Shown here piece after piece: positions 22,490 to 34,208 of a stretch of DNA of 64,000 nt; positions within the stretch are counted from its first letter, which is position 1, and each line of letters opens with the position of its first letter. This DNA comes from Przewalskia tangutica (taxonomy: Eukaryota > Streptophyta > Magnoliopsida > Solanales > Solanaceae): positions 30,604,446 to 30,668,445 of the forward strand of contig CM056724.1 of assembly GCA_029844215.1 (NCBI GenBank), in the 5' to 3' direction. The notes under the pieces are model-generated. The model searched no databases and was not told the DNA's origin. It worked only from the letters and a program-made list of their open reading frames with translations. The position numbers and the translations under genes were made by a program.

Positions 22490-22760
22490 CAGGTACATTA
22501 TTGATTTCATGCTGTGACGTTTATGCTTTAATAGATCCAGGTTCTACCTTGTCCTATGTGTCCCCTCTTATTGCTGGTAGAATAGGGATAGAGCCGGTGT
22601 CGATAGAGCCTTTTGAGGTAGCTACGCCGATGGTGATTCGATGTTAGTGGCGGGTGTACAAAGATTGCGGTGTTTATATCTGATCGTCGGACCTAGCGAA
22701 CTTGATAGAGTTGGAGATGTGATTTTGACGTCATTATGGGTATGGGTGGTTGACTTCTTG
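22490..22760 (+). pseudogene. Tekay aspartic protease fragment
   Basis: DVYALIDPGSTLSYVSP includes the DPGST active-site loop used by this clade (Asp codon at 22534), followed by IEPVSIEPFEVATP. The frame is lost after about 22640. Confidence 0.75.
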
Positions 22761-22929
22761 TTATGCCAACGTTGGTATGTAGAGACAGTTGGTCGATTCG
22801 ATTTCTGGTGAGCCGATTATCGAGTGGAAGGCGTCTGGCGTCGCCGAGGGGTAGGTTTATTTCTTACCTCAAGGCTAGGAAGATGGTGCAGAAAGGGTAC
22901 ATCTATCATCTGGTTCGGGTATTTGATAC

Positions 22930-23550
22930 AGCGGCTGAGGTGCCAATTCTTCAGTCAGTTCCGGTGGTTAGAGAGTTTTCAGATGTATTCCCAGATGATC
23001 TCCCAGGTATTTCTCCCGAGAGGGAGATAGAGTTCTGTATTGACACGTTGCCAGACACTCGGCCTATATCTTTTCCGCGTCTGACGGATGCTTTCTTGAG
23101 TTGAGGGAGTTGAAGGACCAGCTGAAAGATTTGCTGGAAAAAGGCTTTATCAGGCCTAGTTTTTCTCCCTGGGGAGCGCCGATTTTGTTTGTAAAGAAGA
23201 AAGATGGAACGTTGCGTATGTGTGTTGACTACAGACAACTGAATAAGGTAACCATTAAGAATAGATACCCCCTCCCCAGGATTGATGATTTGTTTGACCA
23301 GTTGCAGGGTGCGAGGTGTTTCTCCAAGATAGACCTGCGGTCTGGTTATCATCAGGTGCGAGTTAGAGAGACAGATATCCCAAAGACTGCATTCAGGACC
23401 CGGTATGGGCACTATGAGTTCAGGGTGATGTCTTTCGATTTGACTAACGCTCCAGCGGTATTTATGGATTCGATGAACCGGGTGTTCAAGCCATTTTTGG
23501 ATACGTTTGTTATAGTATTTATTCATGACATCCTGGTTTATTCGCGCTGA
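22930..23550 (+). pseudogene. Tekay reverse transcriptase, catalytic motif mutated
   Basis: VREFSDVFPDDLPGISPERE leads into the fingers; after a frame break near 23095 comes LLEKGFIRPSFSPWGAPILF, MCVDYRQLNKVTIKNRYPLP and FSKIDLRSGYHQVRV. The expected YIDD active site is FIHD at 23518-23529, so the first catalytic Asp is His. A stop follows at 23548-23550, and the thumb and connection are degraded. It is a non-functional relic. Confidence 0.9.
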
Positions 23551-23890
23551 GCGAGGAGCATGCGAATCGGCGAGGCGGTACTTGGGTCCTCGGGCCGCGA
23601 TTGTTCGCCAAGTTCTCAGTGTGAGTTTTGGTTGGCCTCGGTGGCATTCTTGGGAGCACATTATCGGGGTGATGGTGTTCGAGTTGATACTGGAAAAGAT
23701 TGAGGCGGTCAAGTCTTAGCCGAGACCTCTTACTCAAGCGGAGGTGTGCGATTTCTTAGAAGGTGAGTTATTATCGTAGGTTTGTGGAGCGATTTGCTTG
23801 ATATCGGCACCATTGACTAGGTGACTCGTAGCGGCTAAGTTCCAGTGGACAGAAGCTTGTGAGAAGGGCTTCCAGTTACTGAAGGAAAAG

Positions 23891-24905
23891 TTGACGACGG
23901 CTCCAGTTCTTACTCTTCCCGAGGGGTTAGAGGGCTACGTGATTTATTGTGATGCCTCGGGTATCGGGCTAGGGTGCATATTGATGCAGCATGACATGGT
24001 AATAGCCTATGCTTCCCGGCAGCTACGGAAGCATGAGATGAATTACCCTACTCACTACTTAGAGTTGGCCGCAGTTATTCATGCGGTGAAGATTTGGAGA
24101 CATTATTTATACGGGGTTCATGTGGATATTTATACAGACCACAAGGGCCTCCAGTACATCTTCAGGCAGAGGGAGCTGAACTTGCGGCATAGACGGTGGT
24201 TAGAGTTGTTGAAGGATTATGATGTTGATATCCTATACCATCCGGGAAAAGCCAACGTGGTTGCAGATGTTTTGAGTCGTAGATCTATGAGGAGTCTGTC
24301 AGAGGTGCAGCCAGATAGACAGGACATGGTCTGTCAGATCCATCATCTAGCGAGTCTTGGGGTTCGGTTGGTCGATACCGATGATAGTGGGGTACGGGTT
24401 CGTGAGATTGCCGAGTCTTCCATCGTTGAGGAGGTGAAGAGGCGACATTATGAGGACCCAGTTATGATGCGGTATCGAGATACGGCTCTTCGAGAGGAGA
24501 AGATTTTGTTTAAGGTAGCGCCTGATGGGGTGCTAAGATTCGAGGGCAGATTGTGTGTTCCCGATGTTGCAAGACTTCGTCAGCAGATTCTGGGGGAGGC
24601 ACACAATGCTCGTTACTCTATTCATCCGGGGTCGACTAAGATGTACCATGACCTCAGATGTATGTATTGGTGGGATGGCCTGAAGAGGGACGTGGCAGGG
24701 TTTGTTGCTCAGTGTCCGAATTGTCAGCAGGTTAAGGTTGAGCACCAGAAGTCCGGTGGGCTATTGCAGGCAATTGATATTCCGACATGGAAGTGGGAGG
24801 TGATCAACATGGATTTTATTACAGGGTTACCTCGTACTCAGAAGAAGTGTGATTCCATCTAGGTTATTGTAGACAGGCTGACGAAATCAGCCCACTTTCT
24901 TCCAG
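23891..24905 (+). pseudogene. Tekay RNase H and truncated integrase
   Basis: RNase H has YVIYCDASGIGLGCILMQ, HYLELAAVIHAVKIWRHYLYG and IYTDHKGLQYIF. The linker follows, then the integrase zinc domain (IHPGSTKMYHD, CPNCQQVKVEHQ) and the start of the core (WEVINMDFITGLPRTQ). A stop (TAG for the Trp codon) occurs at about 24860, and homology ends at 24905 within SAHFLPV. The rest of the core is deleted by the join to the 3' LTR. Confidence 0.92.
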
Positions 24906-27759
24906 TAAAAAATGATAAGATTTTAGACTAGTAAAAATTTATCGGAATTATGAAAATGTCGGGAAACGAAATATTGCGACGAATAGGAGGGTGACATGTG
25001 TCACCCCCCCTTGGTTGGTCTTGGTCGAATTAGACCATGGATAGAAAGGTCATTTGACCAAAATAAAGATGACCAAGTCTTGCAAGCTAAGAGCTTGAGT
25101 TTATTGACTAGGTCAAAGAGCCCACTTGGCTTGATATTTTACTGAAATGCATCCAAGCCACCCATTTGTTCTAGTCTTGACCCTCCATATTGTTATATAA
25201 CCACACTAGTAGCAAGACAAGCTTCCCACACTTAGAAAAAATGTAAAACTTTGAAGACTTCATGGAGAGCTCTCGGGTTAGGGTTCAAGTGAACAAGAAA
25301 AATTTTCGTTTGTTGTTCAATAATCTCAATACTTGAAACCAAGGTTCCTAAGGGTATTGTAAGGGTATCTCAATAGAAAGATCCCGGAAAAGTGTCGTTT
25401 TTGCATTAGTCGCAAGGTGAAAACCTAAGTCGCTTTCATAGGTTTGGATTGGAAATTGAAGGAAAGTTGTTTGTGAACTTCTAAGGGCTTCAAGTGGCGG
25501 ATTGGAGTATCAAGGAGGGGCGCTAAGTTGCTAGGGAGCGACTTCGGATCTTGAAGTTGGATTAAGGCTTGTCAAGGTAGCCATCTTGTTCTCTTAAGTG
25601 TTATAAGATTACTTATTGTTGTAGCTTTACATTTTAACAAGCATGAGATATATGTATTGGAGATTTATAAGTGTTATGGATATTGGAAGCCTAAATCCGA
25701 AATGACCTTGTTAGCCATTTGAAATTGAAATACAATTTGGTCGATAGTTAAAATCGTCGCATGTTATCTAATTGAAGATTGTAGTTGTTATAATCGATTA
25801 CGGCTATATAACATTTTAGACTAAACAAATTGGATTGAAAAAGAATTAGAAAAGACATTGTGTTGTTGTACCTCAATTGCCGAAAATGACATTGTCGTTT
25901 GGACTAGTTTGATATCAATTGTGGGGTAGAATTTTACACGTCTTGTTAGGCGTGTAATCCCCTGTTGTTAACTACTTTGTTGAGCCTTAAATGTGGCATG
26001 TTTGATTATTGAATTCGGCCTTGAAAAAGGTGGCAAAGTATGTAGAAACAAAGGAAGTGTTGTCCGATTTTCCGTAGAATTTAGTGACTTTGCATTTGGA
26101 ATATTCTACGTTTGAAGCTAGAAGTTAATAGACGTATTATGGTCATTATATGTTGACATACTACGTACGGCATATTGGACTTAGCAAGTGGATTGAACCG
26201 AAGAGGTATGTGGAATTTTTTTATCTCTTGAGCATGAGTAGTTGTAAATGTATAGTACGGTAGACGAATGAGATTTAAATGAATTTAGTTTCATTTAATA
26301 TCCTTGACTGGTTTTAAGAATGTCCAAGTTGGTTGAGTTAGAGAATTAACTCACTTGTTTTAAAGGTTAAAGATAGCTTGATTTCTAAAGTTAAGAGACT
26401 TGAAGTATCTTGAAAGTATAAGTCTCTTGGTTATGAAAAGAATGTAAGTGTCTAAAGCATAAAGTTAGTATAACGACTTTATGGGAAGTTGGTTATAATA
26501 ACTTTATGGAAAGTTAAAAGAATGGTTTTCTCTAGTGATGTAAATAAAGATAAAATGACTTGAAAGGAAGAAAAGTAAATTGATTTGAAGGAATCAATTG
26601 CTTAAAGTTTTAAAGTAAAAAGTCACTTGATTTAGAAGCCTATAAATGTATTTCTAAAAGGTATTGTGACTTGTCTTGAAAAGTAGATACGGCTTGATAC
26701 TACGGTTATTAGTATCTTGGAGTTTTATATGAAAAAATCATTTTAAAAGAATAGAAGTACATAGTACTTTGGGTTAAATTCCCTGATCTTTTATGATACG
26801 ATAGTGCCTTAAGTTAAAAGAAATGAGAGTGTATGCTAATTAAGTCAAATGAGAAGTTAAGGGGTTTCTTAACTTGTTTATGTTATTTATAGTAGACGGT
26901 TGTGCTTGTGATATATTGTTTATTTCGGGGTCATTCCCCGAGCTTGTGGCATTTGCATATTCCGTGGATTTGCTACCCATGATGCGAGGAATACCTCATG
27001 CGAGTCCGTAGGGCTCATGCGGGTGAAAGAGTCCTATGCGGGATGGACCAGTCCTATGCGAGGAAGTTACCTCATGCGGGTCCATACGCCCTATACGGGT
27101 GAAATAGTCCCAGGAGTAGGATTGCGTGATAATACTATGGGCGGATGGTCCTAGGTTAATCACATGCTTCCTATTTTAAGAACCGGAAATGTATATTTTA
27201 CTCTCATTGTTAGTAAGGCACAGTATACTGTTAATTTGATTTTCATACATGTCTCCAGCTTTATTTTAGACTTATGATATAAATTGCAGTATTTTACAGT
27301 TTTACATACTTGGTACATATTGCGTACTGACCCCCTTTCCTCGGGGGGCTGCGTTCATGCCGCAGGTAGGGATAAGCAGGTGGTGGATCCTCATTCTTAG
27401 GATCACTGATCAGGTGTCAGAAGCTCCATTTCTCTGGAGGCTTGTCTTTTTGTACGATTTTCCCTGATGTTGTAGATTTATGTACATTCAGGGGTATGGC
27501 GGGGCCCTGTCCCGTCACAGTTGTTATTCTTAGAGGTCTGTAGTCATATCTTGTGGATTGGGTTGTGAGAACAAAGATGTAACTATTTTCATTTTGGGTT
27601 ATGTATATTTCCCGGAAGATGGCCTTATCGGCTAGCTTGTTGATATTTACTGTCTAAGTATTTTATGAATTTTGTATGTTCCGCTGCTATTCTCTGATGT
27701 ATACCTGTAAGGGGTGCCCAGGTAGGGCACCAGTCGCGGGCCCGAGTCGGGTCGTGACA
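24906..27759 (+). repeat. Tekay 3' LTR, first ~50 bases deleted
   Basis: Aligns with 18092-20939 of the 5' LTR from TAAAAAATGATAAG onward with only scattered substitutions and small indels, and ends in the intact terminus GGGTCGTGACA at 27759. Confidence 0.92.
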
Positions 27760-30361
27760 AGATAAGGATTAGTATATGTCCAAATTTTATCCAAATAATG
27801 AGTAAGTATTTGGCATCAGATTTAACACATACAAATTTATATTCAAACATATATGCTGTGACCAATTGTGAAGATCAGCAGGTAACCAAAATAAATGAAG
27901 AGGAAGTCCAGTGGGTTTGGCCCAGAACTGGACCGTGCAGAGGCAAGGGGGGAGAAATCGAGGTTCACGGTTCTGGGGTAAGTAATCAGACAACACATCA
28001 AACATGCCCAGAAGGGATTGCAAACTACAGATTCCTTATTATTATTTTAAAAAAAAGTGATGGTCCCCGAACTCAGTCAGAACAACTTTCATGATTGGGC
28101 CTTAAGGAACAATTAATACGCATAGGCGATTTGAGGGAAATTAAAGAAAATACAAGCCCAAAGACACATACAATATGATACACATGCGATATACTGAACA
28201 TATATGTCTGATATACTGGATATGTGTCTTATATATCTTCACATGTTATTTTAACTCGAGGCATCATGACAAAATGGGGACAAGTACAGGCCACAAGTCC
28301 TTAATTTCCGCTCTTAGACACTCATGACTCTGAGACTAAGCTTATCCCAACAAAGCGGCATATAATCGACCCTTTAAAGATCAGATTCGATAGGCAACAT
28401 ACACGGGAATCTGGAGGCATCAAAATAGTACAACCGACACCTATAGTTTTCAGCAGATTTCATATCAAGCGGTCTATGAGATCTAGAGGCAGTGTGCTTC
28501 ATGAGTTATCCTATCTTTAGCCTTTCATGCTTGACCTATTCATAACTCATTTAGACTTTATCTTCCGTTGTTAAGACTAGTAGTAGGTGAGACAACTGAA
28601 ACAGAAGAGGAAGAAATCACACAATCAGGGCAAACTAGTTTAGACCAATTATGACTAGGACTGCAAGCTGACTGTTGACACTGGACAAGTTCTTTAAAAA
28701 AAGTTTCACATATCAAAGGGAGAAAGGGGTCATGGACCATGACTGCATACTCTCTTAGTCACTTCCTTTTAAATTAATACAATTCTGAGTTCATCATTCG
28801 TGTATTTCATATCTGATAAACAAGACTCACAAATAGGCAGTGGTTACATGGGATACATGGGTAGATGCAAATAGTCGTTTACTAGAAACTTGCGACATAG
28901 TCTCAGCTAATTGTAAACCTATGAAGGAACTAAACTAACTGCAGGTAAGGGTGTTTGTGCCCAATGCAGGAGCCTGACTAAAATTTGAATCTATAAACCA
29001 GGTAACGTAATCATAACATGTGAAGGGTTGTTCTGCTATGTGACATGGGTGTGGCTTCACAATCAAATCCTTAACAACGTGTTATCGTATACCAATCCCA
29101 CAGATTCGAACAATAGCTAATTCATTTAATCATATGCACAAACACACAACGAATGCGAGTATAGGCCCGAAAACATTAATTTAGTGCATAAACATCACCG
29201 ATTTAAGTTAAAACCTGCTATTTTACTTGAAATTAGGCATTTATGACCAGAAATTAAGCTAATAGTCCACACAATACATAAAACAAAAAAAAAGACCGAG
29301 AGGAAATTTGAGTTTACCTTCTCCAGGCAGCGAATCGAGGCATCGTATCAAGTCATCGATCCACTCGGAGATTTGTGCTTATGCGATAAAGAGAGACGAG
29401 GTTTTGCTATTTTTTTGGATTTGACTGATTCCTAAGGATTTCTTTCTGAGTTTTAATTTCTCGATGCCCTTTCTCGGTATTTTCTACTGCCTTTGGATTT
29501 GTTTTTCTGGTCTTCTCCTCTGTGGAAATCGATTATAGATGTTAGACTACTGTCTCTTCGATGCCTACCGATTGAGTTATTAACTGGTGCTAAAAAGCCT
29601 CCCCTTGCATGTATAAATCGTTTGATTTATATAGTCACCATTTAGGGTTCCAATTTAGGTAAATATTTATGATTTTTAGAGTTGTTGTAAGGGCGATTTT
29701 CGGACTAATTTGGTGCGATTTTGTGGACGATTATGGTAAAGATTTCAGGTGTTTTCTACCATAATAGGTGCTAATTTTGGACTGATTTTTGGTGTAAAAG
29801 TTTGGGTAATTTGCAGATGAATTTTGGTTTTTCGATTTTGGTAAGTTTTGGTATGATTTTATTGCAGGATTTTCGAATTATGGTAAGTTTGATTTTGGGA
29901 GATTTGTTTTTGGGGCTGCATTTGGGTGTGTAGATGATGGGGGCGGTGGGTTAAGGTCTTAGGGTTGTGGGTTTAGTGAAGAAGGTGAGATAAAAGCTTG
30001 AGGCATTTGGGCTTGCGGGTTTGGTCCTCGGTATTGAGCTTTGGACGAATTTAATTTGTTATGGGCTAGTGTTTTATTTGGGTATTAGTTTTAGGAGTTA
30101 GTTTTAATTGTTGGTTTTAGGTGTTAAATTTATTAGTTTTAGCTAGAGTTTTAATTATAAAAATTGTTTTTAGTATTATGATATTTAAGGAGTGCTTAAT
30201 GCTATATATAGATGCGGTGTCATTATTGAATTGCTTATTTATGTATGTATATATTTATATATGCGTGTATTATTATTATTAAGATTATTTTGTGGTGTTT
30301 AAAAATTAGTTTAATTTATTGATTATTAATTGGAACAGAGGGTCAAAATTGAGTGTCAACA
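27760..30361 (-). repeat. Tat/Ogre-derived 3' LTR, proximal part
   Basis: Continues the LTR interrupted at 18041 and matches 35024-37596. On the minus strand it starts TGTTGACACTCAATTTTGAC at 30361, next to the purine tract. With 17237-18041 it totals about 3.4 kb. No coding sequence is seen. Confidence 0.9.
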
Positions 30362-30375
30362 ACTTGTCTCTCTTT
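30362..30375 (-). other. Polypurine tract of the Tat/Ogre-derived element
   Basis: The minus strand reads AAAGAGAGACAAGT immediately before the 3' LTR start. The second family member has AAAGAGGGACAAGT at 59815-59828. This is the expected plus-strand priming site. Confidence 0.7.
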
Positions 30376-30479
30376 GACTGGAGATGATGGAAGAGTCTTC
30401 AGACAAAGACGTTGACTTATAGTCAATTTTGTCTTGATCATCGAAATTAGAATGAAGATTAAGAAAAGTAAGGACAAAT

Positions 30480-30730
30480 GTCGATTCAAAAATTTATCTC
30501 AGTATCGAATTATCATGACACTGGGCTGATGTGATGACACTGGGTTGTTGATGTTAGAAAATTGAGGAACGGCTGACAAGCGGGCTAACACAGATTTAAA
30601 ATATATTCCAGTGTCGAATTATGATGACACTGGGTTACTGTGGTATCTGAAAACTAAAGGCGGGACTGACGCTGATTCAAAATTTTATCAAATATCGAAT
30701 TATGATGACACTGGGTTATTGGAGAGTGGA
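30480..30730 (-). repeat. Three-fold repeat before the 3' LTR
   Basis: GTGTCGAATTATGATGACAC and close variants occur three times, near 30500, 30615 and 30695, each followed by TGGGTTA-like sequence. The second element has the same arrangement with GTGTCGAGTTATGGCGAC at about 59950-60115. Confidence 0.7.
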
Positions 30731-30974
30731 TCGACGCTCGAGGCCAATTTTTCCCTTTGTTGGAATGACTGACCCCCCAACAAATTGCCTCAGTTCGCTG
30801 TAAGAGAAAAATTCACGTTGTGCTCCCGCTCCTGCATACTAAAGCTTAAGAAAAAGTTAGTGCATAACTGTTAAGGCAAAAAATGATAAGGCATGGATAT
30901 ATAAGCAATGTGATACTGAGAGTAGAAATGTTGTCCTGGGTAGCGTGCTGGCAATGTTATTGATGGCGTTATTG

Positions 30975-31515
30975 TGTCGATGTGATGCTGCAAATACTGA
31001 GATGTCGTTCCTGCACGGATTTGCTGAATGCTGCGAATGTTGATATCGTCCATGACCAGACGTGTTAAATGTTGTGAATGTTGATGTCGTTCCTGCACGG
31101 ACTTGTTGGATGCTGCGAATGCTGATGTGTCGTATATGCACGGACTTACTGGATGCTGTGAATGCTGATGTCGTCCCTATACGGACTTGCTGGATGCTGT
31201 GAATGCTGATGTCGTCCCTATACGGACTTGCTGGATGCTGTGAATGCTGATGTCATCCCTATACGGACTTGCTGGATGCTGCGAATGTTGAATGTTGTGA
31301 ATGTTGATGTCGTCCATGCACTGACTTACTGGATGCTGCGAATGTTGATGTCGTCCCTACATGGAATTACTGGATGTTGCGAATGCTGATGTTACACTTG
31401 CACGGACTTGCTGAATGCTGCGAATGATGATGCCGTTCCTACACTGACTTGTTGGATGCTGCGATTGTTGAATGCTGTGAATGCTGATGTCGTCCTTGCA
31501 CGGACTTACTGAAAA
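30975..31515 (-). repeat. Minisatellite A, about 41-bp unit
   Basis: GGATGCTG starts at 31151, 31192, 31233 and 31274, an exact 41-bp spacing; diverged units continue on both sides. The core is TGATGTCGTCCCTATACGGAC. Short His/Ser-rich ORFs are artefacts. Confidence 0.9.
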
Positions 31516-31939
31516 TGCTCATGTAAACTGAGGATCCTGTAGGCTAAAGCTTAAGCAAAATTAGTGCATAAATATTAAGACAAAATGATAAGCATGAATA
31601 TATAAGAAATGTGATTATGTGAGTAAGAATGTCATCCGGTATAGATGTAATGTGCTAAAGGTGTCGTAGTTACAGATGCTGATGTCATCATTGTGTTGAT
31701 ATGATATTGCAACTACTGAGATGTCATCCTTGCATGAATATGCTGTCACTGCAAATACTGATGTGTCGTCCTTGTACATACGTGCTGCAATTGCTCTTGT
31801 AAATTGAGGGTCATGTAGGCTACAACTTAAGAAAAAGTTAGTGCATAACTTCTAAGACAAAGTAATAAAACATAAATATATAAGAAATGCGATCAGATGG
31901 ATAGGAATGTCATCCTGTGTAATGCGATGACGACATGAT

Positions 31940-32415
31940 TGATGGCGTCGTTGTGTTGATGTGATGTTGATGTGACGTCATTGTTTGGATGTGTTGTGCT
32001 GATAACGTTATTGTTTGGACGTGTTGTTGATGTGACGTCGTTGTCTGGACGTGTTATGCTGATGACGTCGTTATCTGTACATGTTGTGCTGATGATGTCG
32101 TTGTCTAGATGTGTTGTGCTGATGATGCCGTTGTCTGGAGTGTTGTGCTGATGACGTCGTTGTCTGGACATGTTGTGCTGATGATGTCTTTGTCTGGATA
32201 CGTTGTGTTGATGTTGTCGTTGTCTGGACGTGTTGTTGATGTGACGTCGTTATCTGGATGTGTTGCTGATGTGACGTCATTGTTTGGACGCGTTGTTGAT
32301 GTGACGTCGTTGTCTAGACGCGTTATGTTGATGACGTCGTTGTCTGGACGTGTTATTGATGTAACGTAGTTGTATGAACGTATTGTTGATGTTACGTCAT
32401 TGTATGGACGTGCTA
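31940..32415 (-). repeat. Minisatellite B, about 30-bp unit rich in TGACGTC
   Basis: Units of GTGTTGTGCTGATGACGTCG followed by TTGTCTGGAC repeat at about 30 bp with a variant GTTGATGTGACGTC form. More than a dozen units are visible. Several contain TGACGTCA or TGACGTCG, a core recognised by plant bZIP proteins, though no function is implied. Thr/His-rich ORFs here are artefacts. Confidence 0.88.
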
Positions 32416-32633
32416 CAAATGCTCCTATAAATTAATGCTCCTACAAGCTAAGCTTGAGAAATAATTAGTGTATAACTGTTAAAACAAAATGATGAATATA
32501 CGAAAGATGCAATTCTGTGAGCAGAGATGTCATCCTGTATGATGTGTGGGATGTTGCGAATGCTGAGACGTTGTCCTTGCACGAACATGTAAATGCTGCA
32601 ACTGCTTAGATGATGTCCTTTCACTGACATAAT

Positions 32634-32880
32634 GCGTTTGTGAACCGCATGGATTGTCATGATGCTCTTGATCTAGGTATTGTGCGTTTGTGAACTGCAT
32701 GAGTTGCAATGATGCATTTGATTTGAATATTGTACGTTTGTGAACCGCATAGATTGTAATAATGTATTTGTTTGGGATGTTGTGCGTTTGTGAACCGCAT
32801 GAGTTGCAATGATGTATTTGATCTGGATGTTATGCGTTTGTGAACCGCATGAATTGTAATTTGACTCTGTGACCGAGCTG
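32634..32880 (-). repeat. Minisatellite C, exact 50-bp unit
   Basis: (G/A)CGTTTGTGAACCGCAT starts at 32634, 32684, 32734, 32784 and 32834. The spacing is exactly 50 bp in all four intervals. Confidence 0.92.
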
Positions 32881-32894
32881 ATACGCTGGACTTT

Positions 32895-33120
32895 ATTGCG
32901 AAATTTGAACTTTGATTGTTGTTGCTTTTTTCTTCTTCTACTGCGAGCTAATGCGAAATTTGAACTTTGATTGTTGCTGTCTTTTCTGCTTCTGTTGCTT
33001 CCGCTACTATGAAGAATTGCGGAATGTTGTCTCTTCTGCTTCTACTGTGGAATTTTGATTGTTGCTGTCTTTTTTGCTTATGATGCTTCTGCTGTTATAT
33101 TTTCTGCTTCTGCTAGTGTG
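32895..33120 (-). repeat. Short repeat block (AATTTGAACTTTGATTGTTG)
   Basis: A unit with AATTTGAACTTTGATTGTTG then CTGTCTTTTCTGCTTCT recurs three to four times at irregular spacing. The second element keeps a shorter version near 61985-62070. Confidence 0.65.
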
Positions 33121-33345
33121 AAGAACCCGCGTTCAAAGAAAACTTGTGAGTTTGGGGGGGCGGTTAATTCGTATTGACTTTGCAGCTCGGACGCCTGACT
33201 TGTTTGGATCTGCAAACCCTGTCTGTTTTCAGGTCCCATTTTAGAACATCTCCGTGCTCTGCATCCCAAATAATTAAGTGCATATCTCAGTCATCTGCTG
33301 GGTGATTGTGTCTTTGACCTTGCGAAGTACGTGCATTCTTCCACC
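33078..33345 (-). pseudogene. Residual gag end, heavily deleted
   Basis: In the second family member the matching flanks (about 62155 and 63555) enclose some 1.4 kb with gag-like coding sequence; here they are only about 200 bases apart. The 63-residue minus-strand ORF (33078-33269) has no domain. This copy has therefore lost nearly all gag. Confidence 0.5.
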
Positions 33346-33559
33346 TCTTAGTCAAATACGAATCGACCTTAGGTTGGGGAGAAAAAAGAATAAGACCTAC
33401 AAAATGCAGCAAACCGCATTAGTATAAGACATATAATTATTGCAAAGGTATAAGTAGCATATAACAAACATATTGCACAAAGAAACAAATAAAAGCGAGC
33501 TTAACATGCGTGTGGCCTCTTTATGCCAGAGGTAAGCCTAAACACCAGATATGCGAGAT

Positions 33560-34188
33560 TATGATAGATTAGTTCAAGCCGTCAAACTATAATGCTTTTG
33601 TTGGAAATGATGACAAAATGAATATGCATTTTCCAATTTTAGCACGTCATGTTTAGGCTTAAATTTGTCTATCATTGTCACGCTATACATAGTATGCTGA
33701 TTGGTCGTTGGGTTGAGAAACTCGTCGACAAGTTTGGTGTTTTCCTAATTGTGGAGACGATGTCAAAGACCGACCCACCTAAGGTTTATGCATACATGAC
33801 TTAATATAAAATGGTGATATAGCTATATCTTAATTTTGTTAATATTTGGCTTTACTAGACGCAAGGTTCCCGAGCGGACAACTCGAGTGAGAAGGCTACG
33901 CGGCCACCGGATGGACCGGGCACTCAACGTATATGCCAACTCTCCTAAATTTGGGTTTTATGAAAGAAATTTGTTGATGCACAAAGCGCACCTCACGTGT
34001 ATGTGTGTGATAGTGTGAATTTTCGTAAGGGAAGGACTATGAGCGGAATGCCAGTTTAAGGAAAGCAGTAAAAGAAAGTAGCAATTAAAGCAATTACGAA
34101 TAAGAAACAATTTAAAGCGCAAAATTAAATGCAAGCAAATAAAGCCAAATAATAAATTTAGGTTTGCTATGGTTAAGAACCTGATTAT
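33560..34188 (-). other. Conserved non-coding leader
   Basis: The part at 33560-33790 matches 63750-63995 of the second family member closely, for example TTTGTCTATCATTGTCACGC and GACCGACCCACCTAAGG. It lies between the primer-binding site and gag, where the packaging and translation leader is expected. No ORF is conserved. Confidence 0.65.
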
Positions 34189-34205
34189 CCCCAGTGGAGT
34201 CGTCA
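34189..34205 (-). other. Primer-binding site of the Tat/Ogre-derived element
   Basis: The minus strand reads TGACGACTCCACTGGGG, three bases inside the 5' LTR edge. Tat/Ogre elements typically have TGGCGACTCCACTGGGG, matched to tRNA-Arg. The G-to-A change would weaken the match at its first bases. Confidence 0.75.
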
Positions 34206-34208
34206 TGC

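Larger units (their letters stand above)
18042..27759 (+). mobile_element. Tekay/Del Ty3/gypsy LTR retrotransposon, nested and defective
   Basis: The + strand element is bounded by perfect 5-bp target duplications AGATA at 18037-18041 and 27760-27764. The 5' LTR is 18042-20939. The primer-binding site TGGTATTAGAGC at 20944-20955 is of the initiator-Met tRNA type. Gag, protease, RT, RNase H and part of integrase follow to 24905, where sequence jumps directly into the 3' LTR. The integrase C-terminus, chromodomain, polypurine tract and first ~50 bases of the 3' LTR are deleted. The homologous LTR at 34209 retains the uninterrupted target site at 35024-35028. Confidence 0.93.

Noticed and set aside
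30857..32369. ORFs rich in His, Thr, Asn or Val on both strands
   Set aside because: They are translations of minisatellite units and carry the repeat period.
32634..32880. Regular 50-bp array considered as a CRISPR array
   Set aside because: Whole units are similar with no unique spacers, there are no cas genes, and the setting is a plant retroelement.
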